Origin: Bdellovibrio sp. ZAP7
Lineage (GTDB): Bacteria > Bdellovibrionota > UBA1018 > CAIMNF01
Assembly (NCBI GenBank): GCA_945874535.1
Contig: CAMCGZ010000014.1
Location: 1-64,000, forward strand
Reading direction: 5' to 3'
Length of the DNA stretch: 64,000 nucleotides
The notes beneath the pieces are model-generated. The model worked only from the letters and a program-made list of their open reading frames with translations. It was not told the origin of the DNA and made no database searches. Both the position numbers and the translations under genes were made by a program. Positions 1-7,929 of the stretch are shown here, in pieces; position 1 is the first letter of the stretch, and each line of letters opens with the position of its first letter.

Positions 1-180
1 TGAGCCTGGAATTCTCTTCTTCAAGTGACTTCAGTTTCCTGACATCAGAAACCTCCATGCCCTGATACTTCTTCTTCCAATGGTAGTAGGTGGGTTCGCT
101 GACGCCCATCTCGCGGCAAAGTTCCTTGACGGTCAGACCGCTATCGACCAACCTCAACCTGAATGGCCCATGCGCCAACG
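1..180 (-). pseudogene. IS3-family OrfA transposase fragment (cut by window edge)
   Basis: Read on the minus strand, this stretch encodes a helix-turn-helix segment typical of IS3-family OrfA: VKELCREMGVSEPTYYHWKK, then a QGM and a leucine-zipper-like start (KLKSLEEENSRL) running off the window. The frame stays open upstream (towards 180 and beyond), but no normal OrfA N-terminus or start codon precedes the helix. It therefore looks like a 5'-truncated remnant. The part outside the window could change that verdict. It is a different OrfA from the remnant at 968-1316. Confidence 0.7.
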
Positions 181-206
181 CTAGGAAATCAATTTGAGAA
201 GATTTC

Positions 207-641
207 TCAATTTTGATGTGAAAAAAGTGAGTTATTTGTGATCACTTTCTTAGCACCCGAACGACATTTTTCGAAATTTTCTTTTGCCTTACCAATTTCT
301 TCGTAGTTAAGTACATCTTCGGATAGCAGCTCTTCAAGTTTTTCAATCTGATTACCGCAAGCCTGCTTCTTGGATTGTAACGCTTCAAAAACTTTCTGAG
401 CATCACCATTAGCCAGAGAAACTGTAACGCGAACTCTATCAACGCATTTAAAATAGATTTTTTTAGCAGCATCAATCGCTTCTAAATTTAGAGACGATTC
501 TGATAGTAGTTGTTCAAGTACAAATTTCTCATTCTGACATGAAAAACCTTGGGCCCCTAGTTCAGATGCGATCTTGTGAGGGTTTCCTGCAAAAGCTGTA
601 AGTGAAGTTAAAGCGAGTAGACCCATCATAATTTTTTTCAT
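207..641 (-). CDS. Small secreted protein with two identical-spaced cysteine hairpins
   Basis: 144 residues with a clear Sec signal peptide (MKKIMMGLLALTSLTAFA, probable cleavage after residue 18). The mature part holds an internal duplication: C35-C66 and C95-C126 are both 31 residues apart and 60 residues out of phase. Each pair encloses a similar LEQLLSE/LEELLSE helix, an LN-E-I turn and an AKK/AKEN helix ending in KC, suggesting two disulfide-closed helical hairpins. A GAGGAAT-like ribosome site precedes the ATG at 641. No family is recognised. The gene is distinctly more AT-rich than the rest of the window and lies between two IS3 remnants, so recent acquisition is likely. Confidence 0.75.
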   Translation of the reverse strand: MKKIMMGLLALTSLTAFAGNPHKIASELGAQGFSCQNEKFVLEQLLSESSLNLEAIDAAKKIYFKCVDRVRVTVSLANGDAQKVFEALQSKKQACGNQIEKLEELLSEDVLNYEEIGKAKENFEKCRSGAKKVITNNSLFSHQN

Positions 642-967
642 AAATATTCCTCGAGCTTTCGCTCATTTTACTAATGCTTTCCGAGCACCTAACGCCACGA
701 GCCCTTCGTGTTTTGATCCAGCCGGAATCACGGGTTATAGCTCGATTTGTCATTATGCAATCGCAATCTAGCACGCTGCATTAACTTACGCAAGACCATT
801 CCTCTGAACACGTAATTTCTTCAAAATCACGGGATTAAACTCCAATTTAAAATTAGAAATTTTTTGAAGCAAGTGTCTCAACTACAGAGAAATGAGACAT
901 ATTTTTTGACGATTTTTTCGAATTTAGGTGATTTTTATAATTAAAAACAAGTACTTGACGTGCCTCA
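642..967. other. AT-rich spacer without a recognisable gene
   Basis: About 325 bases of strongly AT-rich DNA with A/T runs around 850-950, unlike the GC-rich neighbourhood. It must hold the promoter of the minus-strand gene at 207-641. I see no convincing coding frame, RNA gene or long inverted repeat. It is best read as foreign spacer DNA left between insertion-sequence fragments. Confidence 0.5.
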
Positions 968-1316
968 TTATTTTCCTGAAACAATTGTTCCCCAATCTCT
1001 AACGTGAGACGCTTCGGGAAATCGACCAGACCTCGTTGGGTCTGGATCCTTTCTGAGGCGCGAGTATACCCTCGGCAAGCCCCAGCGGGGACGCTGAGAG
1101 GTGAGCTCCTTCAAGGCAGTCCTGAGCTCGGTCGATTCCTGCTTTTTACCTTCGTAATCAAATGTGGAACGGGCGAGACCCACAGTACTACAGGCCCGAG
1201 ACATAGATCGTCTGCATGTGAACCCCGAGCTCCCGGCAGAGGTCTTTCGGGTTCATTCCGGCTTCCAGCCGCTTGATTGCCTCGATGATCTGTTCTTCGG
1301 TGAGTCGCTTCTTCAT
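968..1316 (-). mobile_element. Internally deleted IS3-family remnant (OrfA head joined to OrfB fragment)
   Basis: From an ATG at 1316 the minus strand reads a typical IS3 OrfA start (MKKRLTEEQIIEAIKRLEAG, then NPKDLCRELGVHMQTIYV) and stops after about 40 residues. A second frame beginning at 1204 reads an OrfB segment (SRACSTVGLARSTFDYEG, then ELRTALKELTSQRPRWGLPR). It loses similarity after RLRKD and ends at 968. The rest of OrfA and the OrfB N-terminus are missing at the junction, and the OrfB integrase core (DDE) is absent. The element cannot encode a working transposase. The segment just upstream of 1316 may still be IS left-end sequence. Confidence 0.7.
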
Positions 1317-1433
1317 GGGTCACTCCTTTGCCCAGTTCAGGGCATGTTAACGCAGCGTGACTCATCAATCAAACTTCACAGTTTTTTGGGGTAATCCTGG
1401 GCCTCGCCCAGAGGGCTAACCTGCGGTTTGTGC

Positions 1434-1456
1434 AAAAATGCCTTCCTGGCATTTTT
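1434..1456. terminator. Bidirectional terminator-like hairpin
   Basis: A perfect 9-bp inverted repeat, AAAAATGCC, loop TTCCT, GGCATTTTT. A and T runs at both ends make it U-rich on either transcript. It could act as a second terminator for minus-strand transcription coming from the tRNA-Ser gene, or shield the insertion-sequence remnant. Confidence 0.5.
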
Positions 1457-1531
1457 ATCGAACTCTCGGTTCGCGGTGGCATTGAGGCCCCCGCTCACGC
1501 GATATTTCTCAATTCCCCCTCGCCGCAAACT

Positions 1532-1569
1532 AAGAAAGGCCCCCGGGCAGATGCCCGGAAGCCTTTCTT
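1532..1569 (-). terminator. Terminator hairpin downstream of tRNA-Ser
   Basis: A long stem-loop with arms AAGAAAGGC and GCCTTTCTT enclosing a G/C-rich CCGGGCA / TGCCCGG inner stem, starting 4 bases beyond the CCA end of the tRNA on the minus strand. The position and strength fit a rho-independent terminator for the tRNA transcript. Confidence 0.7.
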
Positions 1570-1572
1570 AAA

Positions 1573-1662
1573 TGGCGGAGAGAGAGAGATTCGAACTCTC
1601 GAGGGATGTTACTCCCTGCACCCTTAGCAAGGGTGTGGTTTCGGCCACTCACCCATCTCTCC
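1573..1662 (-). tRNA. tRNA-Ser(GCT)
   Basis: The minus strand folds into a class II (long variable arm) tRNA: acceptor GGAGAGA/TCTCTCC, anticodon stem CACCC/GGGTG around loop TTGCTAA (anticodon GCT, serine), extra arm GGGAGTAACATCCC, T arm GAGAGTTCGAATCTC, and an encoded CCA (bases 1573-1575). It reads AGC/AGU codons. Confidence 0.96.
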
Positions 1663-1794
1663 GCAGCCGTAGGGGCAAGGTATCAAAGCTTTGAGAAGCG
1701 CGCAAAAGCAAATTTCAAAGGGTTGTGGCGCCGCGTTAGCAATGGGGTGGCTTGTGAGGTTGCATGGGGCTTTTCCCTCCCGTAACATGGGGAG

Positions 1795-2421
1795 ATGTTA
1801 AAAACTCTTCCTGTCCTTGCCTGTTTTTCCCTGTTTTTTATGAGCCCATTGGCCATGGCCGCGTCGTCGAAATGGTGTCTCGATCCGGCATCGGTTCAGG
1901 TGGTCTGGACCGCGTTCAAGACCACTCAGAAAATCGGGGTGAACGGGAATTTCACTGCACTCAAAGTTTCAGCCCCAGAGAAGGGGGCCAAATCCCTTGG
2001 CCAACTGTTGAATGCGCTCAAAGCCGAAATCAAACTCGAAGGGGCATCTTCACTCTCAACGGGTAACCCCGGGCGCGATCAGACCCTGTTTGATCACTTC
2101 TTCAAATACCTGAAAGGCCCCGTCCAGATCCAAGGCCAGGTTCGAAACGCGGAAGGTACCGATAAAAAAGGGGAGTTGATGCTTCACCTGAACATGAACG
2201 GAAAAAAGAAGGCTGTGCCCATGACCTGGTCCCGAACTGCAGAGGGTGCCTTCACCGCTCAGGGTTCACTCGACGTCCTCGATTTCGGCTTGAAGACCGC
2301 GTTCGATGATTTGCACAAGACCTGCGAAGCTCTCCACACCGGTCCGGATGGGGTTTCCAAGACCTGGTCCGAGGTAGCGCTTAAGATCCAGGCCAAGCTC
2401 ATTCCGGGTTGCGGCAAGTGA
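1795..2421 (+). CDS. Secreted YceI-like protein
   Basis: 208 residues with a Sec signal peptide (residues 1-22, ending PLAMA). The mature start (VVWTAFKTTQKIGVNGNF) is the typical first strand of a YceI-family beta-barrel, a lipocalin-like fold that binds isoprenoid-type lipids in the periplasm. Two or three Cys lie near the ends (C28, C178, C206). The ATG has a GGGGAG purine stretch directly abutting it, a poor spacing. It is the first gene of a plus-strand run reaching 7901 and overlaps the next gene by GTGA. The family call is fairly firm; the ligand is unknown. Confidence 0.7.
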   Translation: MLKTLPVLACFSLFFMSPLAMAASSKWCLDPASVQVVWTAFKTTQKIGVNGNFTALKVSAPEKGAKSLGQLLNALKAEIKLEGASSLSTGNPGRDQTLFDHFFKYLKGPVQIQGQVRNAEGTDKKGELMLHLNMNGKKKAVPMTWSRTAEGAFTAQGSLDVLDFGLKTAFDDLHKTCEALHTGPDGVSKTWSEVALKIQAKLIPGCGK

Positions 2422-3317
2422 TCGCATCCTTTTCGCTCCTTCATCCCGCTGAATTGGAAGCCCTCCCTCCCGAACTGACCCTGTTTCTTTTTCCGGTAGG
2501 GGGCCTCGAGCAGCATGGTCCCCATTTGCCGATGGGAGTGAAGCTCCTTCAGGCGGAGGAGTTCTCCAAGACCCTTGCAACCGAGCTCGCACGAAAACTC
2601 CCGAATTGGCATTTCATATTGATGCCCCTCTTGCCCTTGACGGTCGATACCCACACCTCGCGCATGGCCCTGCCGGTCAGAGCCCACGTGGTCCGGGATG
2701 CCTTGGTCGATCAGGCCGAGCAATTAAAGCGTCTCGGTTTCCGGAATTTTGCCAGCGTCAGTTCCCATTTGACTCCGCGTCAGCTCACGGCACTCGAGGA
2801 TGCCGCCCGCCTGGTGACCTCCGGATGGTTCGGTGGTGGGAGTGCGCAGATGGTTTCGGTTTCGAGCGCACTCATCGACTCTTCCGAACTCTGGAATTCT
2901 CCGGTTCTATCCCTGCCTAAGGAGCACGGTGGTTCGAGGGATACGGGATTCATGTTGGATCATCATCCCGAGTCGGTCTCGTCCGCTCAGACCACGCTGG
3001 CTGATATCCCGGCTCCGAAAGCCTCGCCCTCGCGCTTGATCCGGTTTTTCAAGCACGAAGTCGATGGGTACTGGGGGGCGCCTTCAGCTGCGAGTGCGGC
3101 CGATGGCAAGCGATACGGGTCGGCGGATGCGGAATCTTTGTCCACCCGGTTGCTCCCCTGGCTCGAGCGATCCGAAGGTAAAAAGCAGTTTCTTTCGGCG
3201 TATGGCCGGTTTCCTGTGAATGGCAGCTTTTTCAAGGCGTATCTCCTGGCGGCGATTTTCTTCGTGGTCATGACTTTCTGGGTCCTCTGGAGCATGAAAG
3301 ATGTATTCGAGCCTTAA
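2418..3317 (+). CDS. Creatininase-family-like membrane-anchored protein, metal site degenerate
   Basis: About 299 residues from the GTG at 2418, which overlaps the YceI stop as GTGA; a TTG at 2409 is an alternative. The N-terminus shows the creatininase signature (LFLFPVGGLEQHGPHLPMG), keeping the Glu and His metal ligands. The usual Asp after HLPLGTD is replaced (HLPMGVK), and the second metal motif GHGGN is replaced by SSHLTPRQ. A C-terminal segment (AYLLAAIFFVVMTFWVLWSM) looks like a membrane helix, which ordinary creatinine amidohydrolases lack. It may be a scaffold or a changed hydrolase rather than a normal amidohydrolase. The substrate is unknown. Confidence 0.6.
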   Translation: MIASFSLLHPAELEALPPELTLFLFPVGGLEQHGPHLPMGVKLLQAEEFSKTLATELARKLPNWHFILMPLLPLTVDTHTSRMALPVRAHVVRDALVDQAEQLKRLGFRNFASVSSHLTPRQLTALEDAARLVTSGWFGGGSAQMVSVSSALIDSSELWNSPVLSLPKEHGGSRDTGFMLDHHPESVSSAQTTLADIPAPKASPSRLIRFFKHEVDGYWGAPSAASAADGKRYGSADAESLSTRLLPWLERSEGKKQFLSAYGRFPVNGSFFKAYLLAAIFFVVMTFWVLWSMKDVFEP

Positions 3318-4065
3318 GTCCTTACTGGGGGCACTCCTCATTTCGACGGTATTGTCCTGTTCCACCCCTCCGAAGCCGAAGACGCTCACCTTGAAGGAAC
3401 AAATCGAGGTGGATACGGCCCGTGCCCGCAACCTCATGAGTGAATTCATCGACCGGGTCGAGTTCCGCCAATGGGACCGTGCCGGACTTTTTTTCATGCG
3501 GATCGCAGAATCCCTTTCCAAAGAGGCGCAGGATTTTCCGATGCAAAGCCTCCGTGTCCGGGTTCATGTGGCGCAGCCACCTGCCGGAGAGGGGAGCTAT
3601 GCCTTTCCGGGAGCCCTCATCTCGCTTCCCGATACCTGGGTCCGGAGTGTCGATTATGAAAACGAGTTGGCTGCGGTGATCGCTTATCAAATGGCCCATC
3701 TCGTTCGTCGGAGTCTCGCCATTCACGTCGAAGAACAAGCACTCAGTCCTGTACCGCTCCCTCCGGTTCTTTTCGGGTCGGGAAGTGTGTTCGAGTTCCA
3801 TCGTGAAGAACGGTCTTCTGCAATACGTCTTGCGGTCAGAATGCTTTACGGGGCCGGGTATGACACCCGCGGTATGGCGTCAATTTTTCAGCGGGCCCCC
3901 GGGCTGTTCGGAAATCCCGATTCCGCATCCTTCAAAAAGGAAGTAGACTTCAATATCAAGGAGGCTCAGCGAGCTTCGAGTGAGCTGCTTCCTGCGATCA
4001 AACCGGTGGTCAGGAGTCCGGAGTTCATCCGGTTCAAAAAGGACCTGGAGCGGATGAAGTCATGA
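3301..4065 (+). CDS. Lipoprotein resembling M48 peptidase with lost zinc site
   Basis: 254 residues. The signal peptide ends in a lipobox with Cys20 (STVLSC), so it should be membrane-tethered. The layout follows M48 metallopeptidases: a strand with AFPGALISLPD (family: NAF-GG-I-V--GL), a helix ELAAVIAYQMAHLVRR where HExxH should be, and a downstream REERSSAIRLAVRMLYGAGYD matching the YSR-EADRLGV segment. The HExxH becomes YQMAH and the third ligand Glu is replaced by Ser/Ala, so zinc catalysis should be lost. The start overlaps the previous gene by 17 bases and the stop overlaps AmgK as ATGA. Confidence 0.65.
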   Translation: MYSSLKSLLGALLISTVLSCSTPPKPKTLTLKEQIEVDTARARNLMSEFIDRVEFRQWDRAGLFFMRIAESLSKEAQDFPMQSLRVRVHVAQPPAGEGSYAFPGALISLPDTWVRSVDYENELAAVIAYQMAHLVRRSLAIHVEEQALSPVPLPPVLFGSGSVFEFHREERSSAIRLAVRMLYGAGYDTRGMASIFQRAPGLFGNPDSASFKKEVDFNIKEAQRASSELLPAIKPVVRSPEFIRFKKDLERMKS

Positions 4066-5132
4066 AATTCAAAGGAGTGATTCAAGCGATGGAAGCCAGA
4101 ATCGTTGAAGAGCAGGGAATGGAGAGCTTTGTCGAGCGGACCGGTGGCGTTTTATCCATCGAGAAAATGCCCGGCGATGCGAGTACCCGCAAGTACTACC
4201 GGATTCGTGCTCTCGACGAGAACCAAGTCCCCCGTGATTGGGTGATGATGGTCATGGAGTCCTTTGAAGAGAAGGGGAAGAATATCCCATTCCTCGCGAT
4301 TCAACGCCACTTGAGTCAGGCAGGGGTCGATGTTCCTCAAGTGATGGATTTCGAGCCTCGGAACGGATTCATTCTGCTCGAGGATCTGGGTGACACCACA
4401 CTCTTGAGAAGGCTTCAGGAGGTTGCAGGTCAGGACGAGGAGCGCGCCTTGTTCGAAAAGGCGATCGACGCTCTCGTCACGCTTCACACCCGTACCGGTC
4501 CCGCGCATTCGGATGACGAGATCACCGGCGCGATAGACGGATTCGGTCTCCGCTTTGATCAGGAAAAACTCATGTGGGAAGTGAACTTCACCATCGAGCA
4601 TTTTTACCAGAAGCACCTTCAGCGCGAGTTCAAGGAACAGGATTATCGGATTCTGCAGGATGGCTTCAGCCGGATTTGTAGCGAACTTGCAGCAGAACCC
4701 ACCGTTTTCACTCATCGGGATTACCATAGCCGGAATGTCATGGTGTCGCCCGAGGGGCGATTTGTGATGATCGACTTCCAGGATGCACGGATGGGGCCAT
4801 GCTATTACGATCTCGCTTCACTGCTTCGTGACAGCTACTACCAGCTCGATGAAAATCAGATCAAGCGCTTGACCGGTTATTACTACGCACGAATGAAGGA
4901 AGCAGGGGCCGATCTCGGGGATCCGGAACGTTTTCAGCGTCTTTTCGACCTGATGTCGGTTCAGAGGAACTTCAAGGCGATTGGCAGTTTCGCATCTTTT
5001 TTGAACCGGCGCGGAAATCCTGCTTACCTGAAGTTCATCGGCAACACCTTTGAGAACATTCGCAGAAATCTGCTGAAGTATCCCGAGTTCCGCGAATTGC
5101 GCGAGGTTCTGTATCACTACTACTATTTCTAG
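4062..5132 (+). CDS. amgK: AmgK-like cell-wall sugar kinase
   Basis: 356 residues of the aminoglycoside-phosphotransferase fold. A phosphate-loop-like N-lobe (GDASTRKYYR) and an EDLGDTTLL hinge lead to the catalytic loop HRDYHSRN (H218, D220, N225) and the metal-binding DFQDAR (D238). The length, the FYQKHL segment and the following MurU-like gene match N-acetylmuramate/N-acetylglucosamine anomeric kinases (AmgK). These feed recycled MurNAc directly into UDP-MurNAc and bypass MurA. It is cytoplasmic, with an ATGA overlap with the preceding lipoprotein. The generic family is firm; the sugar specificity rests on the neighbour. Confidence 0.8.
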   Translation: MKFKGVIQAMEARIVEEQGMESFVERTGGVLSIEKMPGDASTRKYYRIRALDENQVPRDWVMMVMESFEEKGKNIPFLAIQRHLSQAGVDVPQVMDFEPRNGFILLEDLGDTTLLRRLQEVAGQDEERALFEKAIDALVTLHTRTGPAHSDDEITGAIDGFGLRFDQEKLMWEVNFTIEHFYQKHLQREFKEQDYRILQDGFSRICSELAAEPTVFTHRDYHSRNVMVSPEGRFVMIDFQDARMGPCYYDLASLLRDSYYQLDENQIKRLTGYYYARMKEAGADLGDPERFQRLFDLMSVQRNFKAIGSFASFLNRRGNPAYLKFIGNTFENIRRNLLKYPEFRELREVLYHYYYF

Positions 5133-5136
5133 TGCG

Positions 5137-5988
5137 GTGGTGCTCGGCGCGGGCCTCGGCACCCGACTGAAACCTTTCACGGATCGTTTGCCGAAGCCGC
5201 TTCTTCCGGTGCTCGGTATTCCGTGCATCGAATTCGCTCTCCGGAGCCTGGCTGATGCCGGAGTCCGGGATCTGGTGGTGAATGTGCATGCCCATGCCGA
5301 TCAGCTGGAAACCTGGCTTCAGGGGAATGTACCCCCCGGGATGAGAATGGCCATCAGTGATGAGCGGCGGCTCCTTCTCGGGAGTGCCGGGGGCTTCCGT
5401 CAGGCTTTGGATCTTCTCCCGGGGCAACGGTTTTTCTCCATGAATGCCGATGTGATTCACTTCACCTCCTTGGACGCTTTGGCGTGCGCTCACGACCGGG
5501 CACATCAGACGCACGGTGTTTGGATGACTCTGGTTCTGAATCGTGGTCGTGCACTCAAGGGAGTGGAGGGGGCTTATCGTGAGATCCTCGTGGACGAGTC
5601 TTCCGGGTTGATCACCGGATTCGGTGAAAAAAAATCTAGGGTCCCGTTTTATTCAGGAACAGCAGTGTTTGAGAAAACGGCTTTTTCAGCGCTCAATTCC
5701 GGCGTTCCGGCCGAGTTCGTCCCGGAAGTGCTCGAACCTGCGATTCGGCTGGGGAAGGTTGCGTTTCTCTACGCAGAGGATCTTTGGATCGATATCGGCA
5801 GTCCGGAGCTTTGGGTCAAGGCCCAAGAACACCTGCGTCAGGCAGCTCTTTCGGATCGGATTCCGGGAGCCCTGCAAACCCGTTTGCGTCATGCCGATCC
5901 CACCTGTGGGGGCCGATTCGACCTTGGCAAAAACCGGATCCGGATGGACGATATCGAGTATGAGATTGCGGGTATTCGGGGTTCCTAG
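5137..5988 (+). CDS. murU: MurU-like nucleotidyltransferase
   Basis: 283 residues. The N-terminus is a nucleotidyltransferase GT-A signature (LGAGLGTRLKPFTDRLPKPL), with a later FFSMNADVIH metal/sugar motif and DIGSPELW near the end. Beside AmgK it most likely converts MurNAc-1-phosphate plus UTP to UDP-MurNAc. The start is uncertain: GTG at 5137 puts the motif almost at residue 2, whereas relatives have a few residues before it. An upstream non-ATG start overlapping amgK is possible. The stop overlaps the next gene by 29 bases. Confidence 0.8.
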   Translation: MVLGAGLGTRLKPFTDRLPKPLLPVLGIPCIEFALRSLADAGVRDLVVNVHAHADQLETWLQGNVPPGMRMAISDERRLLLGSAGGFRQALDLLPGQRFFSMNADVIHFTSLDALACAHDRAHQTHGVWMTLVLNRGRALKGVEGAYREILVDESSGLITGFGEKKSRVPFYSGTAVFEKTAFSALNSGVPAEFVPEVLEPAIRLGKVAFLYAEDLWIDIGSPELWVKAQEHLRQAALSDRIPGALQTRLRHADPTCGGRFDLGKNRIRMDDIEYEIAGIRGS

Positions 5989-6649
5989 ACTGCTGCTGAC
6001 TGTTTACGGTCTGTTTCCTCTGCTCGTGTGGTGCGGATTTCATGTGCCCTCTGTCGTTTATCGCCGTGAGGACGCGTGGTGGGCCACAGGTCTCGGGCTT
6101 TTGTTTTGCGTGAGCTTCATTTTTTTCTTCAGAAGAGGTGGATTCTGGATCCGCTATGTCTGGGCCGGTTTGGCATTGATGGAATTGCTCTGGGAGATTG
6201 TTCCAGCAGTCTCGGAGCGGGACTTTGCCTCCATCGGAGGGATTCTGGGCGCACTCCTTCTCGGAGTGGCTATGGCCATCTGGCTCGAACGTAAAGTCGA
6301 TTCCGCTTCATTGAACCCGGGTGCGCTTTGGTTCGAGGGGGATTTAAAGTCGATTCCGAGGGTCCGGGCCCGGGTCCGTTCAGGGGAGGTCTGGCTTCCG
6401 GCAAGGATTCGCAGAATCGACGAAAGGGGTCTCTTTCTATTGCAAGAATCCACCTCAGGAGTCCGCGCCGGACAGTCCCTCGAATTCGAGCTCGAGCATG
6501 AGGGGCAGAGAGTCAGCGGTGAGGGAAGAGTGGTCGCATTTTTTCTGGATGCCTTACCCGGATTGGGCCTTCAGTTTTTCCCTAAAGACCTTTATCATTT
6601 TCAACAGTACACGGCTGTGGTCAGACGTCTGAGAGGAGAGGGCCTGTGA
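5960..6649 (+). CDS. Membrane protein with C-terminal PilZ-like domain
   Basis: About 229 residues from the ATG at 5960. Three to four hydrophobic segments cover residues 8-110 (LLLTVYGLFPLLVWCGF, WATGLGLLFCVSFIFFF, ILGALLLGVAMAIWL). A soluble C-terminal part (RVRARV---PARIRRIDERGLFLL---GQSLEFEL---VVAFFLDALPGLGLQF) has the strand pattern of a PilZ domain, including the GxGxxF-type end. The RxxxR c-di-GMP motif is only partly visible, so nucleotide binding is uncertain. It overlaps MurU at its start and the next gene by GTGA. Confidence 0.55.
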   Translation: MRLRVFGVPRLLLTVYGLFPLLVWCGFHVPSVVYRREDAWWATGLGLLFCVSFIFFFRRGGFWIRYVWAGLALMELLWEIVPAVSERDFASIGGILGALLLGVAMAIWLERKVDSASLNPGALWFEGDLKSIPRVRARVRSGEVWLPARIRRIDERGLFLLQESTSGVRAGQSLEFELEHEGQRVSGEGRVVAFFLDALPGLGLQFFPKDLYHFQQYTAVVRRLRGEGL

Positions 6650-7125
6650 GATTCCCGGGTTGGATTCGCAGTAGGAACGGTTGGGGCGCTTTGATGTTGC
6701 TCCTCCTGGCGACCGCATGCACCCGCGATACTGAAGAATCGACCCCGATTCGAACCCTCGAGCGTTATGTCAGGACCAGCTTCCAAGCCACAGGGATTCA
6801 AGATAAGCGGGTGATGGAGAGTCTTTTGACCGGGGACACCCGGTCCAGGCTCGAGGCCTGGAATGATGAGCAGTTCCAACGTGCTTTTGTCGAGCAAAAG
6901 AAGACTTTCAAAGAACTGAAGATTCTCGAAAACCGCAAAGTCTCACCTCAGGAAGTGATTCTGGTTTACGAGCTTTCCTATCAGCAGGGTCCCCAGGATA
7001 AAGGGGTGCGCATCACCCAACGCAAACTCGGGACCTTGGTCCGTGAACAGTCGGATTGGAAAATCAAAGAAGTGCGGAGTATCCGCGAATCGATCGAATA
7101 CCTCGAAGAGTTGAGTCTTCCGTGA
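6646..7125 (+). CDS. Small lipoprotein, NTF2-like fold possible
   Basis: 159 residues starting at a GTG within a GTGA overlap. A Lys/Arg-rich start and hydrophobic stretch end in LLATAC (Cys25), a lipobox. The remainder (ERYVRTSFQATGIQDKRVMESLLTG ... VILVYELSYQ ... WKIKEVRSI) resembles small lipoproteins of the DUF4878/NTF2-like kind, which carry one helix pair and a curved sheet. No enzymatic motif is seen. Confidence 0.6.
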   Translation: MRFPGWIRSRNGWGALMLLLLATACTRDTEESTPIRTLERYVRTSFQATGIQDKRVMESLLTGDTRSRLEAWNDEQFQRAFVEQKKTFKELKILENRKVSPQEVILVYELSYQQGPQDKGVRITQRKLGTLVREQSDWKIKEVRSIRESIEYLEELSLP

Positions 7126-7664
7126 CGCGGATGCTGTTGATCCTGATTGTGTTTTTTTCAGCTCCCTTCCTGTTGGTCGGAGTTTCTTTGCGGTCGTGGC
7201 CAGTTGCGTTAACGGGGATCCTTCTTGCCTGCTCTTATTTGTTTGTGGTCATGACGAGCGGATTCTCTGAATTCGTCGCTGATCTGAGAGCGCAGCACGT
7301 GGATGATTCCCTGGATCACCGGTTGAACCGGCTTTGGGATCAGGCGGGTCCCGGGAAGCTCAAGGCGAGATTTTGGATCTATCCATCCCCCATGATCGAG
7401 TTCAAAATTTGGGCGCAGGACGAGCAAAAGGTCGAGATTCTTTTCAGCCGCGGTCTGATTCAAATGGCGACCGATTCCGGTTTGAAGGCGGCGTTCCAGA
7501 GTATCGGTGAAAAACGGATTTCCGAGGTCAGACTCCAAAATCGCCTTCATGCCCTCATGACGCGCCTCGAACGGATGAAGGGCCCGAAAGAAGATTATCG
7601 GTATTGGTTTCTTTCGTTTTGGCTCTATCCTCTTGAGCGCCTCCTGAATATTGCTAAGATCTGA
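7122..7664 (+). CDS. Membrane protein of unknown function
   Basis: About 180 residues from a GTG at 7122 overlapping the previous stop (GTGA); an ATG at 7131 is an alternative. Two N-terminal membrane helices (residues 4-45) are followed by a soluble part containing RFWIYPSPMIEFKIW...VEILFSRGLI. That part faintly recalls the strand pair before the HExxH helix of M48 peptidases, but no HExxH follows. It ends with an amphipathic region rich in Trp/Tyr. The function is not recognised. Confidence 0.6.
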   Translation: MTRMLLILIVFFSAPFLLVGVSLRSWPVALTGILLACSYLFVVMTSGFSEFVADLRAQHVDDSLDHRLNRLWDQAGPGKLKARFWIYPSPMIEFKIWAQDEQKVEILFSRGLIQMATDSGLKAAFQSIGEKRISEVRLQNRLHALMTRLERMKGPKEDYRYWFLSFWLYPLERLLNIAKI

Positions 7665-7667
7665 GGT

Positions 7668-7901
7668 ATGCTTCCGAAACTCGATTTGACCACCTTTTTT
7701 CTCTCTGTTTCCCAGGCGGCCATGCAGTCCATGGATGAACCGGGCAGGGATCTGGAAATGGCCCGACACAATATCGATTTGCTCGAACTCCTTCAGGATA
7801 AAACAAAGGGTAACCGCACTCCTGAAGAGGACCAACTCCTCGAGCACCTCCTGTTTCAGCTTCGGATGACTTACGTAAAATCGGACCAAAGACCTTCCTG
7901 A
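7668..7901 (+). CDS. DUF1844 family protein
   Basis: 77 residues matching the DUF1844 pattern closely: a TTFFLSVSQAAMQSMDE start, then ARHNIDLLELLQDKTKGN, EEDQLLEHLLFQLRMTYV. These are small, mostly helical proteins of unknown function common in deltaproteobacteria and their relatives. It sits 3 bases after the previous stop, its ribosome site overlapping that stop, and closes the 1795-7901 run. Confidence 0.8.
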   Translation: MLPKLDLTTFFLSVSQAAMQSMDEPGRDLEMARHNIDLLELLQDKTKGNRTPEEDQLLEHLLFQLRMTYVKSDQRPS

Positions 7902-7929
7902 ACTTCACATACAGAAAGTAGAGCCTTTC

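Noticed and set aside
5624-5959. N-terminal extension of the PilZ-like membrane protein into the murU region
   Set aside because: That part is a shadow of the well-supported MurU frame; the ATG at 5960 gives a normal membrane-protein start.
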